Below the pieces are notes generated by a model. That model had not been told where the DNA came from. It ran no database searches and was given only the letters and a program-made list of their open reading frames with translations. DNA of 64,000 nucleotides from assembly GCA_019635485.1 (NCBI GenBank), contig JAHBZL010000022.1:1-64000 (forward strand). The letters are read 5' to 3'. This stretch comes from Piscinibacter sp. (GTDB taxonomy: Bacteria > Pseudomonadota > Gammaproteobacteria > Burkholderiales > Burkholderiaceae_C). This document shows positions 8,406 through 19,098 of the stretch, in pieces (the stretch's first letter is position 1; the number at the start of each line of letters is the position of its first letter). The translations under genes and the position numbers were made by a program.

Positions 8406-9530
8406 ATGGGCGAAAAGATCATCCCGCTGGCCGACCACCGCTACGCCGCGGCCGTGCCCACGGTGCCCGGGCGCCTCGTCGCACCCACCGGGCTGCTCGG
8501 CGACCGGCTCGGCCGGCCGCTGCACGACCTGCGCATCTCGGTCACGGACCGCTGCAACTTCCGCTGCAGCTACTGCATGCCCAAGGAGGTGTTCGACAAG
8601 CACTACGCCTTCCTGCCACAGACCTCGCTGCTGAGCTTCGAGGAGATCACGCGGCTGGCGGGCCTGTTCGTCGCGCACGGCGTCGAGAAGCTGCGCCTGA
8701 CCGGCGGCGAGCCGCTGCTGCGCAAGAACCTCGAGGCCCTGATCGCGATGCTGGCGGCGCTGCGCACGCCGGGCGGCCGGCCGCTGGACCTGACGCTGAC
8801 CACCAACGGCTCGCTGCTGCAGCGCAAGGCTCAGGCACTGAAGGACGCTGGGCTGCAGCGCATCACCGTCAGCCTCGACGCGCTGGACGACACGATCTTC
8901 CGCCGCATGAACGACGTCGACTTCCCGGTCGGCGAGGTGCTCGACGGCATCGAGGAGGCGCGCCGGGTGGGCCTCGGGCCGATCAAGGTCAACATGGTCG
9001 TCAAGCGCGGCACGAACGACCACGAGATCCTGCCGATGGCGCGCCACTTCCGCGAGCGCTTCGGCGGGCAGGTCGTGCTGCGCTTCATCGAGTACATGGA
9101 CGTGGGCGCCACGAACGGCTGGCGCATGAACGAAGTGCTGCCGTCCGCCGAGGTCGTGCAGCGCATCGCCGCCGAGTTCCCTCTTGAACCGCTGGAGGCG
9201 AGCGCCCCCGGCGAAACGGCGCAGCGCTGGCGCTATGCGGACGGCGGCGGCGAGATCGGCGTCATCTCCAGCGTCACGCAGGCGTTCTGCCGCGACTGCA
9301 ACCGGGCGCGGCTGTCGACCGAAGGCAAGCTGTTCCTGTGCCTGTTCGCGCACCACGGCCACGATCTGCGCGCGCTGCTGCGCGGCGGCTACGACGATGC
9401 GCAGATCGCCGCGGCGATCGGGGCGGTCTGGCAGGCGCGCGACGACCGCTATTCGGAGTTGCGCGGCCAGCAGGCGGCCGACCCGGGCAGCGGCCAGCGG
9501 CGCGTCGAGATGCACTACATCGGCGGGTGA
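8406..9530 (+). CDS. moaA: GTP 3',8-cyclase (molybdenum cofactor biosynthesis protein A)
   Basis: A 374-residue radical SAM enzyme that rearranges GTP to 3',8-cyclo-7,8-dihydro-GTP, the first step of molybdopterin synthesis. The SAM-cluster cysteines are C50, C54 and C57 in [10 protein letters not shown]; the second [4Fe-4S] cluster that binds GTP uses C295, C298 and C312 ([10 protein letters not shown]...LFLC). [10 protein letters not shown] and the terminal GG (HYIGG), which is inserted in the active site in MoaA, are both present. It begins a tight moaA-mobA-moeA group. The stop codon is 47 bases before mobA. MoaC, MoaD and MoaE are not encoded in this window. Confidence 0.96.
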   Translation: MGEKIIPLADHRYAAAVPTVPGRLVAPTGLLGDRLGRPLHDLRISVTDRCNFRCSYCMPKEVFDKHYAFLPQTSLLSFEEITRLAGLFVAHGVEKLRLTGGEPLLRKNLEALIAMLAALRTPGGRPLDLTLTTNGSLLQRKAQALKDAGLQRITVSLDALDDTIFRRMNDVDFPVGEVLDGIEEARRVGLGPIKVNMVVKRGTNDHEILPMARHFRERFGGQVVLRFIEYMDVGATNGWRMNEVLPSAEVVQRIAAEFPLEPLEASAPGETAQRWRYADGGGEIGVISSVTQAFCRDCNRARLSTEGKLFLCLFAHHGHDLRALLRGGYDDAQIAAAIGAVWQARDDRYSELRGQQAADPGSGQRRVEMHYIGG

Positions 9531-9577
9531 GGCCGGACGAGCGCGGCCTCCGGCCGCCGGCCGGAGAGAATGAGCAG

Positions 9578-10186
9578 ATGCCAACCATCGACAAGAACGA
9601 CATCACCGGCCTGATCCTCGCCGGCGGCCGCGGCAGCCGCATGGGCGGGGTCGACAAGGGCCTGCAGAACCACCTCGGCGTGCCGCTGGCGATGCACGCG
9701 CTGCTGCGCCTGGCACCGCAGGTCGGCGAGGTGATGGTCAACGCCAACCGCAACCTGGGGGCTTACGAGGCGATGGGCGCACCGGTCTGGCCCGACGCCC
9801 TGCCCGACTTCGCCGGCCCGCTGGCCGGCTTCCTGGCCGGCCTCGAACGCTGCGAGACGCCCTACCTCGTGACCGTGCCGTGCGACACGCCGAACTTCCC
9901 GACCGACCTGGTCGAGCGCCTCGCGGCGGCACTCGCCGCGCAGGACGCGGACATCGCGATGGCCGCGACACGCGGCGCCCAGGGCCTGCAGGTGCAGCCG
10001 GTGTTCTGCCTGATGAAGGCCGCGCTGATGGAAAGCCTGGTGCGCTTCACGCAGGACGGCCAGCGCAAGATCGACCGCTGGACCGCGCAGCACCGCTGCA
10101 TCGAGGTGCCCTTCGACGACGAGGCCGCCTTCTTCAACGCCAACACCCTCGACGAGCTGCGCCAGCTGCAGAAGACCCATGGCTGA
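9578..10186 (+). CDS. mobA: Molybdenum cofactor guanylyltransferase
   Basis: A 202-residue nucleotidyltransferase that transfers GMP from GTP to molybdenum-molybdopterin, giving the MGD cofactor used by DMSO reductase-family enzymes such as nitrate reductase and formate dehydrogenase. The N-terminal signature [20 protein letters not shown] binds GTP, and [19 protein letters not shown] and VPCDTPNFP are typical of MobA. The start is ATG 9578; GGAG lies 11-14 bases upstream. Its 3' end overlaps moeA by 8 bases, indicating translational coupling. Presence of MobA implies the host makes bis-MGD enzymes, not only xanthine-oxidase-type molybdopterin enzymes. Confidence 0.95.
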   Translation: MPTIDKNDITGLILAGGRGSRMGGVDKGLQNHLGVPLAMHALLRLAPQVGEVMVNANRNLGAYEAMGAPVWPDALPDFAGPLAGFLAGLERCETPYLVTVPCDTPNFPTDLVERLAAALAAQDADIAMAATRGAQGLQVQPVFCLMKAALMESLVRFTQDGQRKIDRWTAQHRCIEVPFDDEAAFFNANTLDELRQLQKTHG

Positions 10187-11462
10187 CCACCCGACGCTGG
10201 CCGAGATCGCCTCGTGCGTGAACGGCTACGACCCGAACGCGCTGCCGGTCGCGCAGGCGCAGGAGTTCATCGCCCGTCTGGTGCCGCGCGTGCAGGCCGT
10301 CGAGCAGATTGCGATCCGCGCCGCGCTGGGCCGGGTGCTGGCGGCGGACGTGATCTCGCCGATCGACGTGCCGCCGCACGACAACTCGGCGATGGACGGC
10401 TACGCGCTGCGCGGCAGCGACCTCGCGGACGACCGCGACACCACGCTGACGGTGGCCGGCACCGGGTTCGCCGGCGCAAAGGTCGGCGGCAGCGTGCCGC
10501 CGGGCCAGTGCGTGCGCATCATGACCGGCGCGGTGATGCCCGCCGGGCTCGACACCGTCGTCCCTCAGGAGTTCTGCCGTGTCGACGGCGACCGCGTGAC
10601 CGTGCCGGCCGGCGCGGTGCGCACCGGCGATAACCGGCGCCTGGCCGGCGAGGACCTGGCACGCGGCGAGGCCGCGCTGACCGCCGGCCGCCTGCTGCGC
10701 CCGGCCGACCTGGGCCTGCTCGCGTCACTGGGCCGCGCCGAGGTGCCGGTGCGGCGCCGCCTGCGCGTGGCCTTCTTCTCGACCGGCGACGAGCTGCGCT
10801 CGATCGGCGAGGTGCTCGACGAGGGCTGCGTCTACGACAGCAACCGCTACACGCTGCACGGCATGCTGACGCGGCTCGGCGTCGAGCTGCTCGACATGGG
10901 CGTGGTGCGCGACGACCCGGTCGCGCTCGAGACCGCGTTCCGCGACGCGGCCGCCAGCGCCGATGCGGTCATCACCTCGGGCGGCGTCAGCGTCGGCGAG
11001 GCGGACCACACCAAGCAGGTCATGAAGGCGCTCGGCGACGTGCTGTTCTGGCGCATCGCGATGCGTCCCGGCCGGCCGATGGCGATCGGCCGCATCGAGC
11101 ACGGCGGCAAGGCGGCCATCCTGTTCGGCCTGCCCGGCAATCCGGTGGCGGTGATGGTGACCTTCTACGCCTTCGTGCGCGACGCGCTGCTGGCGATGAG
11201 CGGGGCCCGGGTCGAACCGCTGCCGATGCTGCGCGCGGCGAGCGTCGAGGCGATCCGCAAGAAGCCCGGCCGCACCGAATACCAGCGCGGCATCGTGACC
11301 CGCGCCGCGGACGGCTGGCAGGTGAAGATCACCGGCGCGCAGGGCTCGGGCATCCTGCGCAGCATGAGCGAGGCCAACGGCCTCGTCGTGCTGCATCATG
11401 CGCAGGGCAACGTCGCCGCCGGCGAGGCGGTCGACGTGCTGCCTTTCGACGCTCTGGTCTGA
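10179..11462 (+). CDS. moeA: Molybdopterin molybdenumtransferase
   Basis: A 427-residue protein that inserts molybdate into adenylylated molybdopterin. Conserved pieces are the N-terminal [30 protein letters not shown], the MoeA/MogA-type core [16 protein letters not shown], and [15 protein letters not shown]. The start codon lies within mobA (8-base overlap), so translation is likely coupled. It is the last gene of the moaA-mobA-moeA run and converges with the cytochrome gene after a 16-base gap in which I see no intrinsic terminator. Confidence 0.96.
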   Translation: MADHPTLAEIASCVNGYDPNALPVAQAQEFIARLVPRVQAVEQIAIRAALGRVLAADVISPIDVPPHDNSAMDGYALRGSDLADDRDTTLTVAGTGFAGAKVGGSVPPGQCVRIMTGAVMPAGLDTVVPQEFCRVDGDRVTVPAGAVRTGDNRRLAGEDLARGEAALTAGRLLRPADLGLLASLGRAEVPVRRRLRVAFFSTGDELRSIGEVLDEGCVYDSNRYTLHGMLTRLGVELLDMGVVRDDPVALETAFRDAAASADAVITSGGVSVGEADHTKQVMKALGDVLFWRIAMRPGRPMAIGRIEHGGKAAILFGLPGNPVAVMVTFYAFVRDALLAMSGARVEPLPMLRAASVEAIRKKPGRTEYQRGIVTRAADGWQVKITGAQGSGILRSMSEANGLVVLHHAQGNVAAGEAVDVLPFDALV

Positions 11463-11478
11463 AGCGTCGGAGAGCCGC

Positions 11479-11814
11479 TCAGCGCGCCGCGGCGACGCGC
11501 ACGGCCGGCGCGGCGGCGCGGCCGTCGCGCTCCGGGTGGTGGTAGAAGCGCTGGTTCAGGTGCCGCGCCACCTCGGTGATGTCGGCCTCGGACCAGTTCA
11601 GCTTCAGCTCGTTCTGCCAGCGCCGCACCTGCGTCTTCAGGGCCGTCCAGTCCTTGGCCGCACGCCGCTCGCGCCAGTGCATCTGCGTCGTGTGGCAGGC
11701 GTTGCAGTGGGTCGCGTAGAGCAGCTCGCCGCGCGACGGCGCGGCGCTGCCCTGCGCCTGCGCCTGCGCGGCCGCCGCGCAGGCCAGCCCGAGTGCGGCG
11801 ACGACGCGCTTCAT
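11479..11814 (-). CDS. Small periplasmic c-type cytochrome coupled to ppsA
   Basis: A 111-residue protein with a Sec signal peptide ([20 protein letters not shown]) and a single heme-binding motif, C37-N-A-C40-H41, so it should carry one covalent heme in the periplasm. Apart from Met1 the only methionine is M45, too close to serve as a normal distal axial ligand, so the heme is probably bis-His or otherwise coordinated. The start codon overlaps the ppsA stop (ATGA, 11811-11814), placing it last in a ppsA operon. The family is otherwise unknown to me. A periplasmic redox protein after a cytoplasmic gluconeogenic enzyme is unexpected. Confidence 0.82.
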   Translation of the reverse strand: MKRVVAALGLACAAAAQAQAQGSAAPSRGELLYATHCNACHTTQMHWRERRAAKDWTALKTQVRRWQNELKLNWSEADITEVARHLNQRFYHHPERDGRAAAPAVRVAAAR

Positions 11815-14222
11815 CGCTGGGCCAGCCGCTGCCAGGTCTCGACCACCGTGTCCGGGTTGAGCGAGATCGACACGATGCCCTCGCGCGCCAGCCAGTCGGC
11901 GAAGTCCGGGTGGTCGCTCGGGCCCTGGCCGCAGATGCCGACGTACTTGCCGGTCGCGCGGCAGGCCGCGATCGCCCGCGAGATCATCGCCTTGACGGCC
12001 GGGTCGCGTTCGTCGAAGTCGCGCGCCAGCAGCTCGAGGCCGGAATCGCGGTCCAGGCCCAGCGTCAGCTGGGTCAGGTCGTTCGAGCCGATCGACATGC
12101 CGTCGAAGTGCTCGAGGAACTGCTCGGCCAGGATCGCGTTGCTCGGCACCTCGCACATCATGATGACGCGCAGGTTGTCGTTGCCGCCGGCGGCCGCGCG
12201 CTTCAGGCCGCGCTCGGCCAGCATCCCGACGACCTTTTCCGCCTGGCCCAGCGTGCGCACGAAGGGCACCATCACCTCGACGTTGTCCAGCCCCATGTCG
12301 CGCCGCACGCGCACCAGCGCCTCGCACTCCATCGCGAAGGCCTCGCCGAAGCTCTCGCTGACGTAGCGCGACGCGCCGCGGAAGCCGAGCATCGGGTTCT
12401 CTTCCTCGGGCTCGTAGCGCGAGCCGCCGATCAGCTTCTTGTACTCGTTGCTCTTGAAGTCCGACAGCCGCACGATCACCGGCTTGGGCCAGAACGCCGC
12501 GGCGATCGTCGCGATGCCCTCGGCCAGCTTGTCGACGTAGAACGCCCGCGGCGAGGCATGCCCGCGCGCCACCGACTCGACCGCCTTCTTCAGGTCGGCA
12601 TCGACGTTCGGGTAGTCGAGGATGGCCTTCGGGTGCACGCCGATGTTGTTGTTGATGATGAACTCGAGCCGCGCCAGGCCGACGCCCGAGTTCGGCATCT
12701 GCGCGAAGTCGAAGGCCAGCTGCGGGTTGCCGACGTTCATCATGATCTTGACCGGGCAGTACGGCAGCTCGCCGCGCTGCGTCTCGCTGACCTCGGTCTC
12801 GAGCAGGCCGTCGTAGATGTAGCCGGTGTCGCCTTCGGAGCAGGCGACCGTGACCAGCGCGCCGTCCTTCAGCGTCTCGGTCGCATCGCCGCAGCCCACC
12901 ACCGCCGGGATGCCCAGCTCGCGCGCGATGATCGCCGCATGGCAGGTGCGCCCGCCGCGGTTGGTGACGATGGCGCTGGCGCGCTTCATCACCGGCTCCC
13001 AGTTCGGGTCGGTCATGTCGGTCACGAGCACGTCGCCGGGCTGCACCAGGTCCATGTCGCCCAGGCTGTGCACGATGCGCACCCGGCCGGTGCCGATCTT
13101 CTGGCCGATCGCGCGGCCCTCGGCCAGCACGGTGCTCTTGGCGCCCTTGAGCTTGTAGCGCTGCTCCACCTGCCCGGCCGCCTGGCTCTTCACCGTCTCC
13201 GGCCGCGCCTGCAGGATGTAGAGCTTGCCGTCGATGCCGTCCTTGCCCCACTCGATGTCCATCGGCCGGCCGTAGTGCGACTCGATGATCAGCGCGTAGC
13301 CCGCCAGCTCCGCGACGTCCGCGTCGGACAGCGAGTAGCGATTGCGCTGCTCGGGCGCGGTGTCCACGGTGCGCACCAGCCGGCCCGTCTTCGCCTTCTC
13401 CTCGGGCGAGGAGAACTCCATCTTGATCAGCTTGGAGCCGAGGTTGCGGCGGATGATCGGCAGCTTGCCGGCCTTCAGCGCGGGCTTGTGCACGTAGAAC
13501 TCGTCGGGGTTCACGGCGCCTTGCACCACCGTCTCGCCCAGGCCGTAGCTGGCGGTGACGAAGACGACGTCCGGGAAGCCGCTTTCGGTGTCGATCGTGA
13601 ACATCACGCCGGCGGCGCCGAGGTCGGAGCGCACCATGCGCTGCACGCCGGCGGACAGCGCGACGTCGCCGTGCGCGAAGCCCTTGTGCACGCGGTAGCT
13701 GATCGCCCGGTCGTTGTAGAGGCTCGCGAACACCTCCTTCATCTTGGCCAGCACCTCGTCGATGCCGATCACGTTCAGGAAGGTCTCCTGCTGGCCGGCG
13801 AACGAGGCGTCCGGCAGGTCTTCCGCAGTGGCCGACGAGCGCACCGCGAACGACGCGTTGGGACTGCCTTCGGTCAGCCTGGCGAACTCGGCGCGGATCG
13901 CGGCCTCCAGCGCCGGCGGGAACGGCGTGGACTCGATCCAGTGCCGGATCTGCGCACCGGCTTCGGCCAGCGCGCGCACGTCGTCGGTGTTCAGGGTCGC
14001 CAGCCGGGCGGCGATGCGCTCGGCCAGGCCCTCGTGGCGCAGGAACTCGCGGAACGCGTGCGCCGTGGTCGCGAAGCCGCCGGGCACCCGCACGCCGGAG
14101 GCGGCCAGCTGGCTGATCATCTCGCCGAGGGAGGCGTTCTTGCCGCCGACCGACTCGACGTCGGTCATCCTCAGCTCATCGAACGGGACGACCAGGGCGG
14201 TCGCCAGATGCGGGTTGGACAT
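11811..14222 (-). CDS. ppsA: Phosphoenolpyruvate synthase (pyruvate, water dikinase)
   Basis: An 803-residue enzyme making phosphoenolpyruvate from pyruvate and ATP (AMP and phosphate released), used for gluconeogenesis from C3 acids. Start ATG 14222 is chosen because GGAG lies 8 bases upstream and the usual N-terminus ([25 protein letters not shown]) follows. The ATP-binding domain includes [20 protein letters not shown]; the phosphohistidine domain carries the catalytic His in [13 protein letters not shown]; the C-terminal barrel holds VMVPFVRTL and [11 protein letters not shown]. It diverges from ppsR, which encodes its regulator, and is followed by the coupled cytochrome gene. Confidence 0.97.
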   Translation of the reverse strand: MSNPHLATALVVPFDELRMTDVESVGGKNASLGEMISQLAASGVRVPGGFATTAHAFREFLRHEGLAERIAARLATLNTDDVRALAEAGAQIRHWIESTPFPPALEAAIRAEFARLTEGSPNASFAVRSSATAEDLPDASFAGQQETFLNVIGIDEVLAKMKEVFASLYNDRAISYRVHKGFAHGDVALSAGVQRMVRSDLGAAGVMFTIDTESGFPDVVFVTASYGLGETVVQGAVNPDEFYVHKPALKAGKLPIIRRNLGSKLIKMEFSSPEEKAKTGRLVRTVDTAPEQRNRYSLSDADVAELAGYALIIESHYGRPMDIEWGKDGIDGKLYILQARPETVKSQAAGQVEQRYKLKGAKSTVLAEGRAIGQKIGTGRVRIVHSLGDMDLVQPGDVLVTDMTDPNWEPVMKRASAIVTNRGGRTCHAAIIARELGIPAVVGCGDATETLKDGALVTVACSEGDTGYIYDGLLETEVSETQRGELPYCPVKIMMNVGNPQLAFDFAQMPNSGVGLARLEFIINNNIGVHPKAILDYPNVDADLKKAVESVARGHASPRAFYVDKLAEGIATIAAAFWPKPVIVRLSDFKSNEYKKLIGGSRYEPEEENPMLGFRGASRYVSESFGEAFAMECEALVRVRRDMGLDNVEVMVPFVRTLGQAEKVVGMLAERGLKRAAAGGNDNLRVIMMCEVPSNAILAEQFLEHFDGMSIGSNDLTQLTLGLDRDSGLELLARDFDERDPAVKAMISRAIAACRATGKYVGICGQGPSDHPDFADWLAREGIVSISLNPDTVVETWQRLAQR

Positions 14223-14439
14223 GGGAAAGCTCCGTGATGTTGCGAAACCGGTGCTCCCCCGCCCCACACGCATCGACCCGAGCGCGGCTCCAGGGTCGGC
14301 CCGCCCCGCGAGCACCCGGCGGCGGGCTGCTTCGAGCGGGGGGTGGCGTGCATCTTGCGGCGAGGTGGAAGTCTGGCGCGGATTCTAAGGGTTTGTTCTC
14401 TATCATCCGGGCACCGCGCCGCAAGCGAGAGACTGCGCC
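14223..14439. promoter_or_regulatory. Divergent regulatory region between ppsA and ppsR
   Basis: A 217-base gap between the two divergent start codons. The half nearer ppsA is GC-rich without a clear signal. The half nearer ppsR contains the only AT-rich patch (about 14380-14406): TATCAT at 14401-14406 could be the ppsR -10 element, and the minus-strand TAGAAT at about 14382-14387 could be that of ppsA. Neither has a good -35, so the promoters are tentative. Confidence 0.35.
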
Positions 14440-15261
14440 ATGGCCAACTGCACCGTCTTCTTCGTCTCCGACGGCACCGGCATCACCGCCGAGACCTTCG
14501 GCAACTCGATCCTGAACCAGTTCGCGCTGCGCCCCAGGCACGTGCGCCGGCCGTTCATCGACACGCCGGACAAGGCCTTCCAGGTGCTGCGCGAGATCAA
14601 CCACGCGGCCGAGTCCGAGGGTCGCCGTCCGATCGTGTTCGTCACCCTCGTCAACACCGAGGTGCTGGCGATCCTCAAGGAGCAGTCCGACGGGCTGGTG
14701 CTGGACATGTTCAGCACCTTCATCGAGCCGCTGGAGGCGGAGTTCGGCATCAAGTCGAACCACCGCGTCGGGCGCTTCTCGGACGTGGCGAAGAGCCAGG
14801 AGTACACCGACCGCATCGAGGCGATCAACTTCTCGCTCGCGCACGACGACGGCCAGTCGGCCAAGAACCTGGCCGAGGCCGACGTGATCCTGGTGGGCGT
14901 CAGCCGCAGCGGCAAGACGCCGACCTCGCTGTACCTGGCGATGCAGCACGGCATCAAGGCCGCCAACTACCCGCTGATCCCGGAAGACTTCGACCGCGGC
15001 CGGATCCCGTCGACGCTGGCGCCCTACAAGAAGAAGTGCTTCGGCCTGACCATCGACCCGGAGCGCCTGGCGCAGATCCGCAACGAACGGCGGCCGGACA
15101 GCAAGTACGCGTCGCTGGAGAACTGCCGCTACGAGGTGCGCGAGGCCGAGGCGATGATGCGCCGCGAGAGCATCGCCTGGCTGTCCTCGACCCACAAGTC
15201 GATCGAGGAGATCGCGACGACCATCCTGCGCGACCTCAGGCCGGACCGGCTGATGTACTGA
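14440..15261 (+). CDS. ppsR: PEP synthase regulatory protein (bifunctional kinase/pyrophosphorylase)
   Basis: A 273-residue DUF299-family protein. It inactivates PEP synthase by ADP-dependent phosphorylation of a Thr next to the catalytic His, and reactivates it by phosphate-dependent dephosphorylation. Hallmarks are [16 protein letters not shown] at the N-terminus, the P-loop [15 protein letters not shown] (about 153-167) and [18 protein letters not shown] near the C-terminus. The target, PpsA, is encoded divergently 217 bases away and carries the expected GGRTCHA site, which makes the pairing secure. The gene's last 26 bases overlap the end of the convergent methyltransferase gene. Confidence 0.96.
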   Translation: MANCTVFFVSDGTGITAETFGNSILNQFALRPRHVRRPFIDTPDKAFQVLREINHAAESEGRRPIVFVTLVNTEVLAILKEQSDGLVLDMFSTFIEPLEAEFGIKSNHRVGRFSDVAKSQEYTDRIEAINFSLAHDDGQSAKNLAEADVILVGVSRSGKTPTSLYLAMQHGIKAANYPLIPEDFDRGRIPSTLAPYKKKCFGLTIDPERLAQIRNERRPDSKYASLENCRYEVREAEAMMRRESIAWLSSTHKSIEEIATTILRDLRPDRLMY

Positions 15262-16036
15262 AGCCGCGCTGCCGCGCCGATTCGTACAGGCACACCGCCG
15301 CCGCCGCCGCCACGTTCAGCGACTCCTCGCCGCCCGGCTGCGGAATGCGCAGCGTGAGCGCGCAGCGCGCCAGCAGGGCCGCGCTCACGCCCTGCCCTTC
15401 ATGCCCCAGCACCCAGGCACAGGGCCAGGGCAAGGGCGCGGCATCGAGCGCCTCGGCCGCATGCGAGCTGGTGGCCAGCAGCGGCAGCTGCAGCGCCGCC
15501 AAATCGCCCTCCCCGAGCGACTCCACGAGGCGCAGCCCGAAGTGCGCGCCCATGCCGGCACGCAGCACCTTGGGCGACCAGAGTGCCGCCGTGCCCTTCA
15601 GGGCGAGCACCTGCCGCACGCCGAAGGCGGCCGCGCTACGCAGGATGGCCCCGACGTTGCCGGCGTCCTGCAGGCGGTCGAGCACCAGGCTGGGCGCGTG
15701 CGGATCGAGCGGCGCGCTGCCCGGCCACGCGACGACGAATCCCAGTGCCTGCGCCGATTCGAGCGTGCTCAACCCGGCCATCAGGGCGTCCGGCACCCGC
15801 GTCACGGCGTCGGCGCGGTCGGCCAGCGCGCGCAGCTCCGGACGCTGCCAGCCGGACTCGCTCACGACCGCCTGGCGAGCGCTGCCGCCCTTGGCGACGA
15901 AGGCTTCGCACAGGTGCTCACCCTCGATCCACAACTCGCCGGTCTTGCGGTAGCCGCCCGGGTCGCCGGCGAGCTTGCGCAGCCGCACGAGCAGCGGGTT
16001 GTCGCGCGAGCTGATCGCGCGCGGACCGGTGCTCAC
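15236..16036 (-). CDS. TrmH/SpoU-family RNA 2'-O-methyltransferase
   Basis: A 266-residue SPOUT-class methyltransferase, presumably acting on 23S rRNA or tRNA with S-adenosylmethionine. GTG 16036 is preferred (AGAGG about 8 bases upstream, peptide [19 protein letters not shown]); ATG 16060 would add 8 residues but has a weak ribosome site. Motifs 1-3 of the knot fold are clear: [31 protein letters not shown] and [20 protein letters not shown]. The N-terminal 'ITSRDNPLV..L.KL'-type substrate-binding domain (about 1-90) matches RlmB/TsnR-like enzymes, but the exact target cannot be told. It lies 58 bases downstream of rnhB and overlaps ppsR tail-to-tail. Confidence 0.9.
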   Translation of the reverse strand: MSTGPRAISSRDNPLLVRLRKLAGDPGGYRKTGELWIEGEHLCEAFVAKGGSARQAVVSESGWQRPELRALADRADAVTRVPDALMAGLSTLESAQALGFVVAWPGSAPLDPHAPSLVLDRLQDAGNVGAILRSAAAFGVRQVLALKGTAALWSPKVLRAGMGAHFGLRLVESLGEGDLAALQLPLLATSSHAAEALDAAPLPWPCAWVLGHEGQGVSAALLARCALTLRIPQPGGEESLNVAAAAAVCLYESARQRGFSTSAGPA

Positions 16037-16094
16037 CGGCCCACCCTCTGTGTGGTGCATTCCGGGCTTCGCGCCTGGAAGCGGCCCGGCGCGC

Positions 16095-16721
16095 TCATGG
16101 CGCGTCGCCCAGCGCCTCACGCACCGGCGCGAAGGAGCGCCGGTGCTGCGGGCAGGCGCCATGCTCGCGCAGCGCCGCCAGATGCTCGGGCGTGGGATAA
16201 CCCTTGTGGCCGTCGAACCCGTACTGCGGGTGCTGCGCGTGCAGCCCGAGGCACAGCCGGTCGCGGTGCACCTTGGCGAGGATCGAGGCGGCCGAGATCG
16301 CCGCCACCTTGGCATCGCCCTTCACGACGGCCTCGGTGGGCACGCGCAGCACCGGGATGCGGTTGCCGTCCACCAGCACCCGGCCCGGCTTCAGGCGCAA
16401 GCCCTCGACGGCGCGTCGCATCGCCAGCAGCGTGGCCTGCAGGATGTTGAGGCGGTCGATCTCCTCGACACTCGCCTCCGCGATGCAGCAGCACAGTGCC
16501 TTGGCGCGGATCTCGTCGAACAGGCGCTCGCGGCGCCGCGCCGTCAGCACCTTCGAGTCGGCGAGGCCCTTGATCGGCTTGAGCTCGTCGAGGATCACGG
16601 CCGCGGCAACCACCGGCCCGGCCAGCGGCCCGCGTCCCGCCTCGTCGACGCCGGCCAGCAGCCCCGGCCCGTCGAACTGCAGGCCGAGCTGCTCAGCGCG
16701 CGAGGACTTTTTCGATCGCAT
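16095..16721 (-). CDS. rnhB: Ribonuclease HII
   Basis: A 208-residue endonuclease that cuts RNA in RNA-DNA hybrids, including single ribonucleotides in DNA. The metal-binding acidic pair D26-E27 lies in [14 protein letters not shown]; further acidic residues are in LVDGN and in [15 protein letters not shown], whose SILAK stretch is characteristic of type 2 RNase [15 protein letters not shown] near the C-terminus also fits. Its first 29 bases overlap the 3' end of lpxB, an order (lpxA-lpxB-rnhB) shared with enteric bacteria. dnaE, which usually follows in E. coli, is absent here. Confidence 0.96.
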   Translation of the reverse strand: MRSKKSSRAEQLGLQFDGPGLLAGVDEAGRGPLAGPVVAAAVILDELKPIKGLADSKVLTARRRERLFDEIRAKALCCCIAEASVEEIDRLNILQATLLAMRRAVEGLRLKPGRVLVDGNRIPVLRVPTEAVVKGDAKVAAISAASILAKVHRDRLCLGLHAQHPQYGFDGHKGYPTPEHLAALREHGACPQHRRSFAPVREALGDAP

Positions 16722-17832
16722 CGGTGGCCGTCCGGGCCGTGTCGCAGCGCAGTTCACGATGCAGGGCCTCGAAGCGGGCCTGCAGCGCCGCGCAGCGCGG
16801 TGCGTCGTCCAGCCAGGCGAGCGTGGCATGCGCCAGCCGCTCGGGCGTCGCATCGCCCTGCAGCAGCTCGGGCACGGCGAAGTCGCGCAGCAGGATGTTG
16901 GGCAGCCCCACCCAGGGCTGGTACTTCATGCGTTTCATCATCTGCCACGACAGCGCATGCATCGCGTAGCAGATGACCATCGGCCGCTTGAACAGCGCCG
17001 CCTCCAGCGTGGCGGTGCCGCTGGCCACCAGCGTCACGTCGCAGGCCGCCAGCACCTCGTGCGAACGACCGTCGATCAGGTCGACCGTGACACGTTCGGC
17101 GTGCAGCTTGCGCAGCGGCTCGACCAGGTGGCGCAGGCCGGGCACCACCGGCAGCAGGTAACGCAGCCCCGGGCGCAGCCCGTTCATCTCGGCCGCGGCA
17201 TCGAACAGGCGCGGCGCGATGTACTGGATCTCCGAGCGCCGGCTGCCCGGCAGCAGCGCGACGACCTGCGTGCCCTGCTCCAGCCCCAGCGCCTTGCGCG
17301 CCGCGGCGCGCGGCACCTCGAGCGGGATCGCATCGGCCAGCGGATGCCCGACGTAGGTGGCGGCAATGCCCTGCTTGGCGTAGATCGGCGGCTCGAACGG
17401 GAAGATGCACAGCACCTCGTCGACGGCCTTTCGGATCTTCTCGATTCGCTTGCCGCGCCAGGCCCAGATCGACGGGCTCACGAAGTGCACCGTGCGGATG
17501 CCGCTGGCCTTGAGGCGTGCCTCGAGGTCGAGGTTGAAGTCCGGCGCGTCGACGCCGACGAAGAGGTCCGGCCTGGCCTTCAGCAGGCGCTCGGCGAGCT
17601 GGTTGCGGATGCCCAGCAGCTCCGGATAGTGGCTGAGCACCTCGACGTAGCCGCGGACGGCCAGCTTGTCGTGCGGCCACCAGGCCTCGAACCCATGCGC
17701 CGCCATCGCCGGCCCGCCGATGCCCTGCGCGACCAGTTCCGGCCAGCGCTGCCGCATGCCGCCCAGCAGCAATCCGGCGAGCAGGTCGCCGGAGGCCTCG
17801 CCGGCCACCATGCCGATGCGCGGCGAGGCCAT
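16693..17832 (-). CDS. lpxB: Lipid-A-disaccharide synthase
   Basis: A 379-residue family 19 glycosyltransferase that joins UDP-2,3-diacylglucosamine to lipid X, forming the beta-1',6 disaccharide of lipid A at the inner membrane. The N-terminal [15 protein letters not shown] is the LpxB signature; [13 protein letters not shown] and [13 protein letters not shown] (about 196-208) are typical catalytic and UDP-binding regions, and [13 protein letters not shown] binds the nucleotide sugar. The start is ATG 17832, 8 bases after the lpxA stop. It continues the lpxD-fabZ-lpxA-lpxB run. Confidence 0.97.
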   Translation of the reverse strand: MASPRIGMVAGEASGDLLAGLLLGGMRQRWPELVAQGIGGPAMAAHGFEAWWPHDKLAVRGYVEVLSHYPELLGIRNQLAERLLKARPDLFVGVDAPDFNLDLEARLKASGIRTVHFVSPSIWAWRGKRIEKIRKAVDEVLCIFPFEPPIYAKQGIAATYVGHPLADAIPLEVPRAAARKALGLEQGTQVVALLPGSRRSEIQYIAPRLFDAAAEMNGLRPGLRYLLPVVPGLRHLVEPLRKLHAERVTVDLIDGRSHEVLAACDVTLVASGTATLEAALFKRPMVICYAMHALSWQMMKRMKYQPWVGLPNILLRDFAVPELLQGDATPERLAHATLAWLDDAPRCAALQARFEALHRELRCDTARTATDAIEKVLAR

Positions 17833-17840
17833 CGGCGCGG

Positions 17841-18629
17841 TCAGCGGACGATGCCGCGACTGGCGTCGCCGAGGAAGCCGAGCATCAGGTCGACGTCGGC
17901 GTCGCTCTCCGGCGCCCCGCCCTTCATCGTCGCGATCTCGGCGACACCGGCCGCCAGCGTCAGGCCCTTGCGGTACAGCGAGCGGTGCATCTGCTTGACC
18001 TGCGCGATGCGCTCCGGCGTGTAGCCGCGGCGCTTCAGGCCCTCGGCGTTGATGCCCTGCGCTTCCGCCGGGTTGCCGGCCGCCGTGACGAACGGCGGCA
18101 GATCCTGCGACAGGCGGGTCTGGAAGCCGGTCATCGCATGCGCGCCGACGCGCACGAACTGGTGCACGCCCGACAGGCCGCCGAGGAACACCCAGTCGCC
18201 CAGGTGCACGTGGCCGCCGAGCTGCGTCGCGTTGGCGATGATGATGTGGCTGCCGAGCTGGCAATCGTGCGCGATGTGCACGTAGGCCATGATCCAGTTG
18301 TCGTCGCCGATGCGCGTGACGCCGCCGTCCTGCACCGTGCCGGTGTTCAGCGTGCAGTACTCGCGGATCGTGTTGCCGTCGCCGATCACCAGCTCGGTCG
18401 GCTCGCCGGCGTACTTCTTGTCCTGCGGCATGCCACCGATCGCGGCGAACGGGAAGATGCGGTTGCCGCGCCCGATCGTCGTGTGGCCGTCGATCACCGC
18501 GTGCGCGCCGATGCTCGTGCCCTCGCCGATGCGCACGTGCGCGTTGACCACGGCGTAGGGACCGATCGTCACGTCCTCGCCGAGCTGGGCGCCGGGCTCG
18601 ACGATCGCGGTCGGGTGGATGTTCGCCAT
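17841..18629 (-). CDS. lpxA: UDP-N-acetylglucosamine acyltransferase
   Basis: A 262-residue left-handed beta-helix enzyme that starts lipid A synthesis by moving a 3-hydroxyacyl chain from acyl-ACP to the 3-OH of UDP-GlcNAc. Hexapeptide repeats run through residues 1-190 (for example [34 protein letters not shown]). The catalytic His lies in [13 protein letters not shown], near residue 125. The C-terminal helical part ([24 protein letters not shown]) is standard. Length matches E. coli LpxA (262). It competes for 3-hydroxyacyl-ACP with the product of fabZ, 16 bases upstream. Confidence 0.97.
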   Translation of the reverse strand: MANIHPTAIVEPGAQLGEDVTIGPYAVVNAHVRIGEGTSIGAHAVIDGHTTIGRGNRIFPFAAIGGMPQDKKYAGEPTELVIGDGNTIREYCTLNTGTVQDGGVTRIGDDNWIMAYVHIAHDCQLGSHIIIANATQLGGHVHLGDWVFLGGLSGVHQFVRVGAHAMTGFQTRLSQDLPPFVTAAGNPAEAQGINAEGLKRRGYTPERIAQVKQMHRSLYRKGLTLAAGVAEIATMKGGAPESDADVDLMLGFLGDASRGIVR

Positions 18630-18645
18630 CGCTGCCGCCCTCGGC

Positions 18646-19098
18646 TCAGGCGATCGAGCGCATCGCGCAGGTGAGGTCCGCCTCGACGGCCACCTCCTCG
18701 CCGACCAGCGCGCGCGCCTGGAACTTGAAGATGCCGGCCTTCATGCGGCCCAGCGTCGCTTCGAGGATCAGCTGGTCGCCCGGCTCGACGGGCCGCTTGA
18801 AGCGGGCGCCGTCGATCGCGGCGAAGTAGTAGACGGTGTTCTCGTCCGGCTCCTGGCCGAGCGTCTCGAACGCCAGGATGGCCGCCGCCTGCGCCAGCGC
18901 CTCCAGCATCAGCACGCCCGGCATCACCGGCCGGCGCGGGAAGTGCCCGTTGAAGAACTCCTCGTTGGCCGTGACGTTCTTGATCGCGCGGATGCGCTGC
19001 CCCTTCTCCAGCGCCACGACCCGGTCGACCATCAGGAAGGGATAGCGGTGCGGCAGCTTCTTCAGGATCTGGTGGATGTCCAGCGTGGTCGTCGTCAT
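18646..19098 (-). CDS. fabZ: 3-hydroxyacyl-ACP dehydratase FabZ
   Basis: A 150-residue hot-dog-fold dehydratase of fatty acid elongation. The catalytic His is in [20 protein letters not shown], and the catalytic Glu is in the same LEALAQ helix. [13 protein letters not shown] at the N-terminus is diagnostic. FabZ and LpxA share the substrate 3-hydroxyacyl-ACP, so placing them together lets the cell balance phospholipid and lipid A synthesis. The start codon overlaps the lpxD stop by 4 bases (ATGA). Confidence 0.97.
   Translation of the reverse strand: MTTTTLDIHQILKKLPHRYPFLMVDRVVALEKGQRIRAIKNVTANEEFFNGHFPRRPVMPGVLMLEALAQAAAILAFETLGQEPDENTVYYFAAIDGARFKRPVEPGDQLILEATLGRMKAGIFKFQARALVGEEVAVEADLTCAMRSIA

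Noticed and set aside
11793..14237. An 814-codon plus-strand frame opposite ppsA.
   Set aside because: ppsA is intact on the minus strand with catalytic motifs; the opposite frame is composition-driven.
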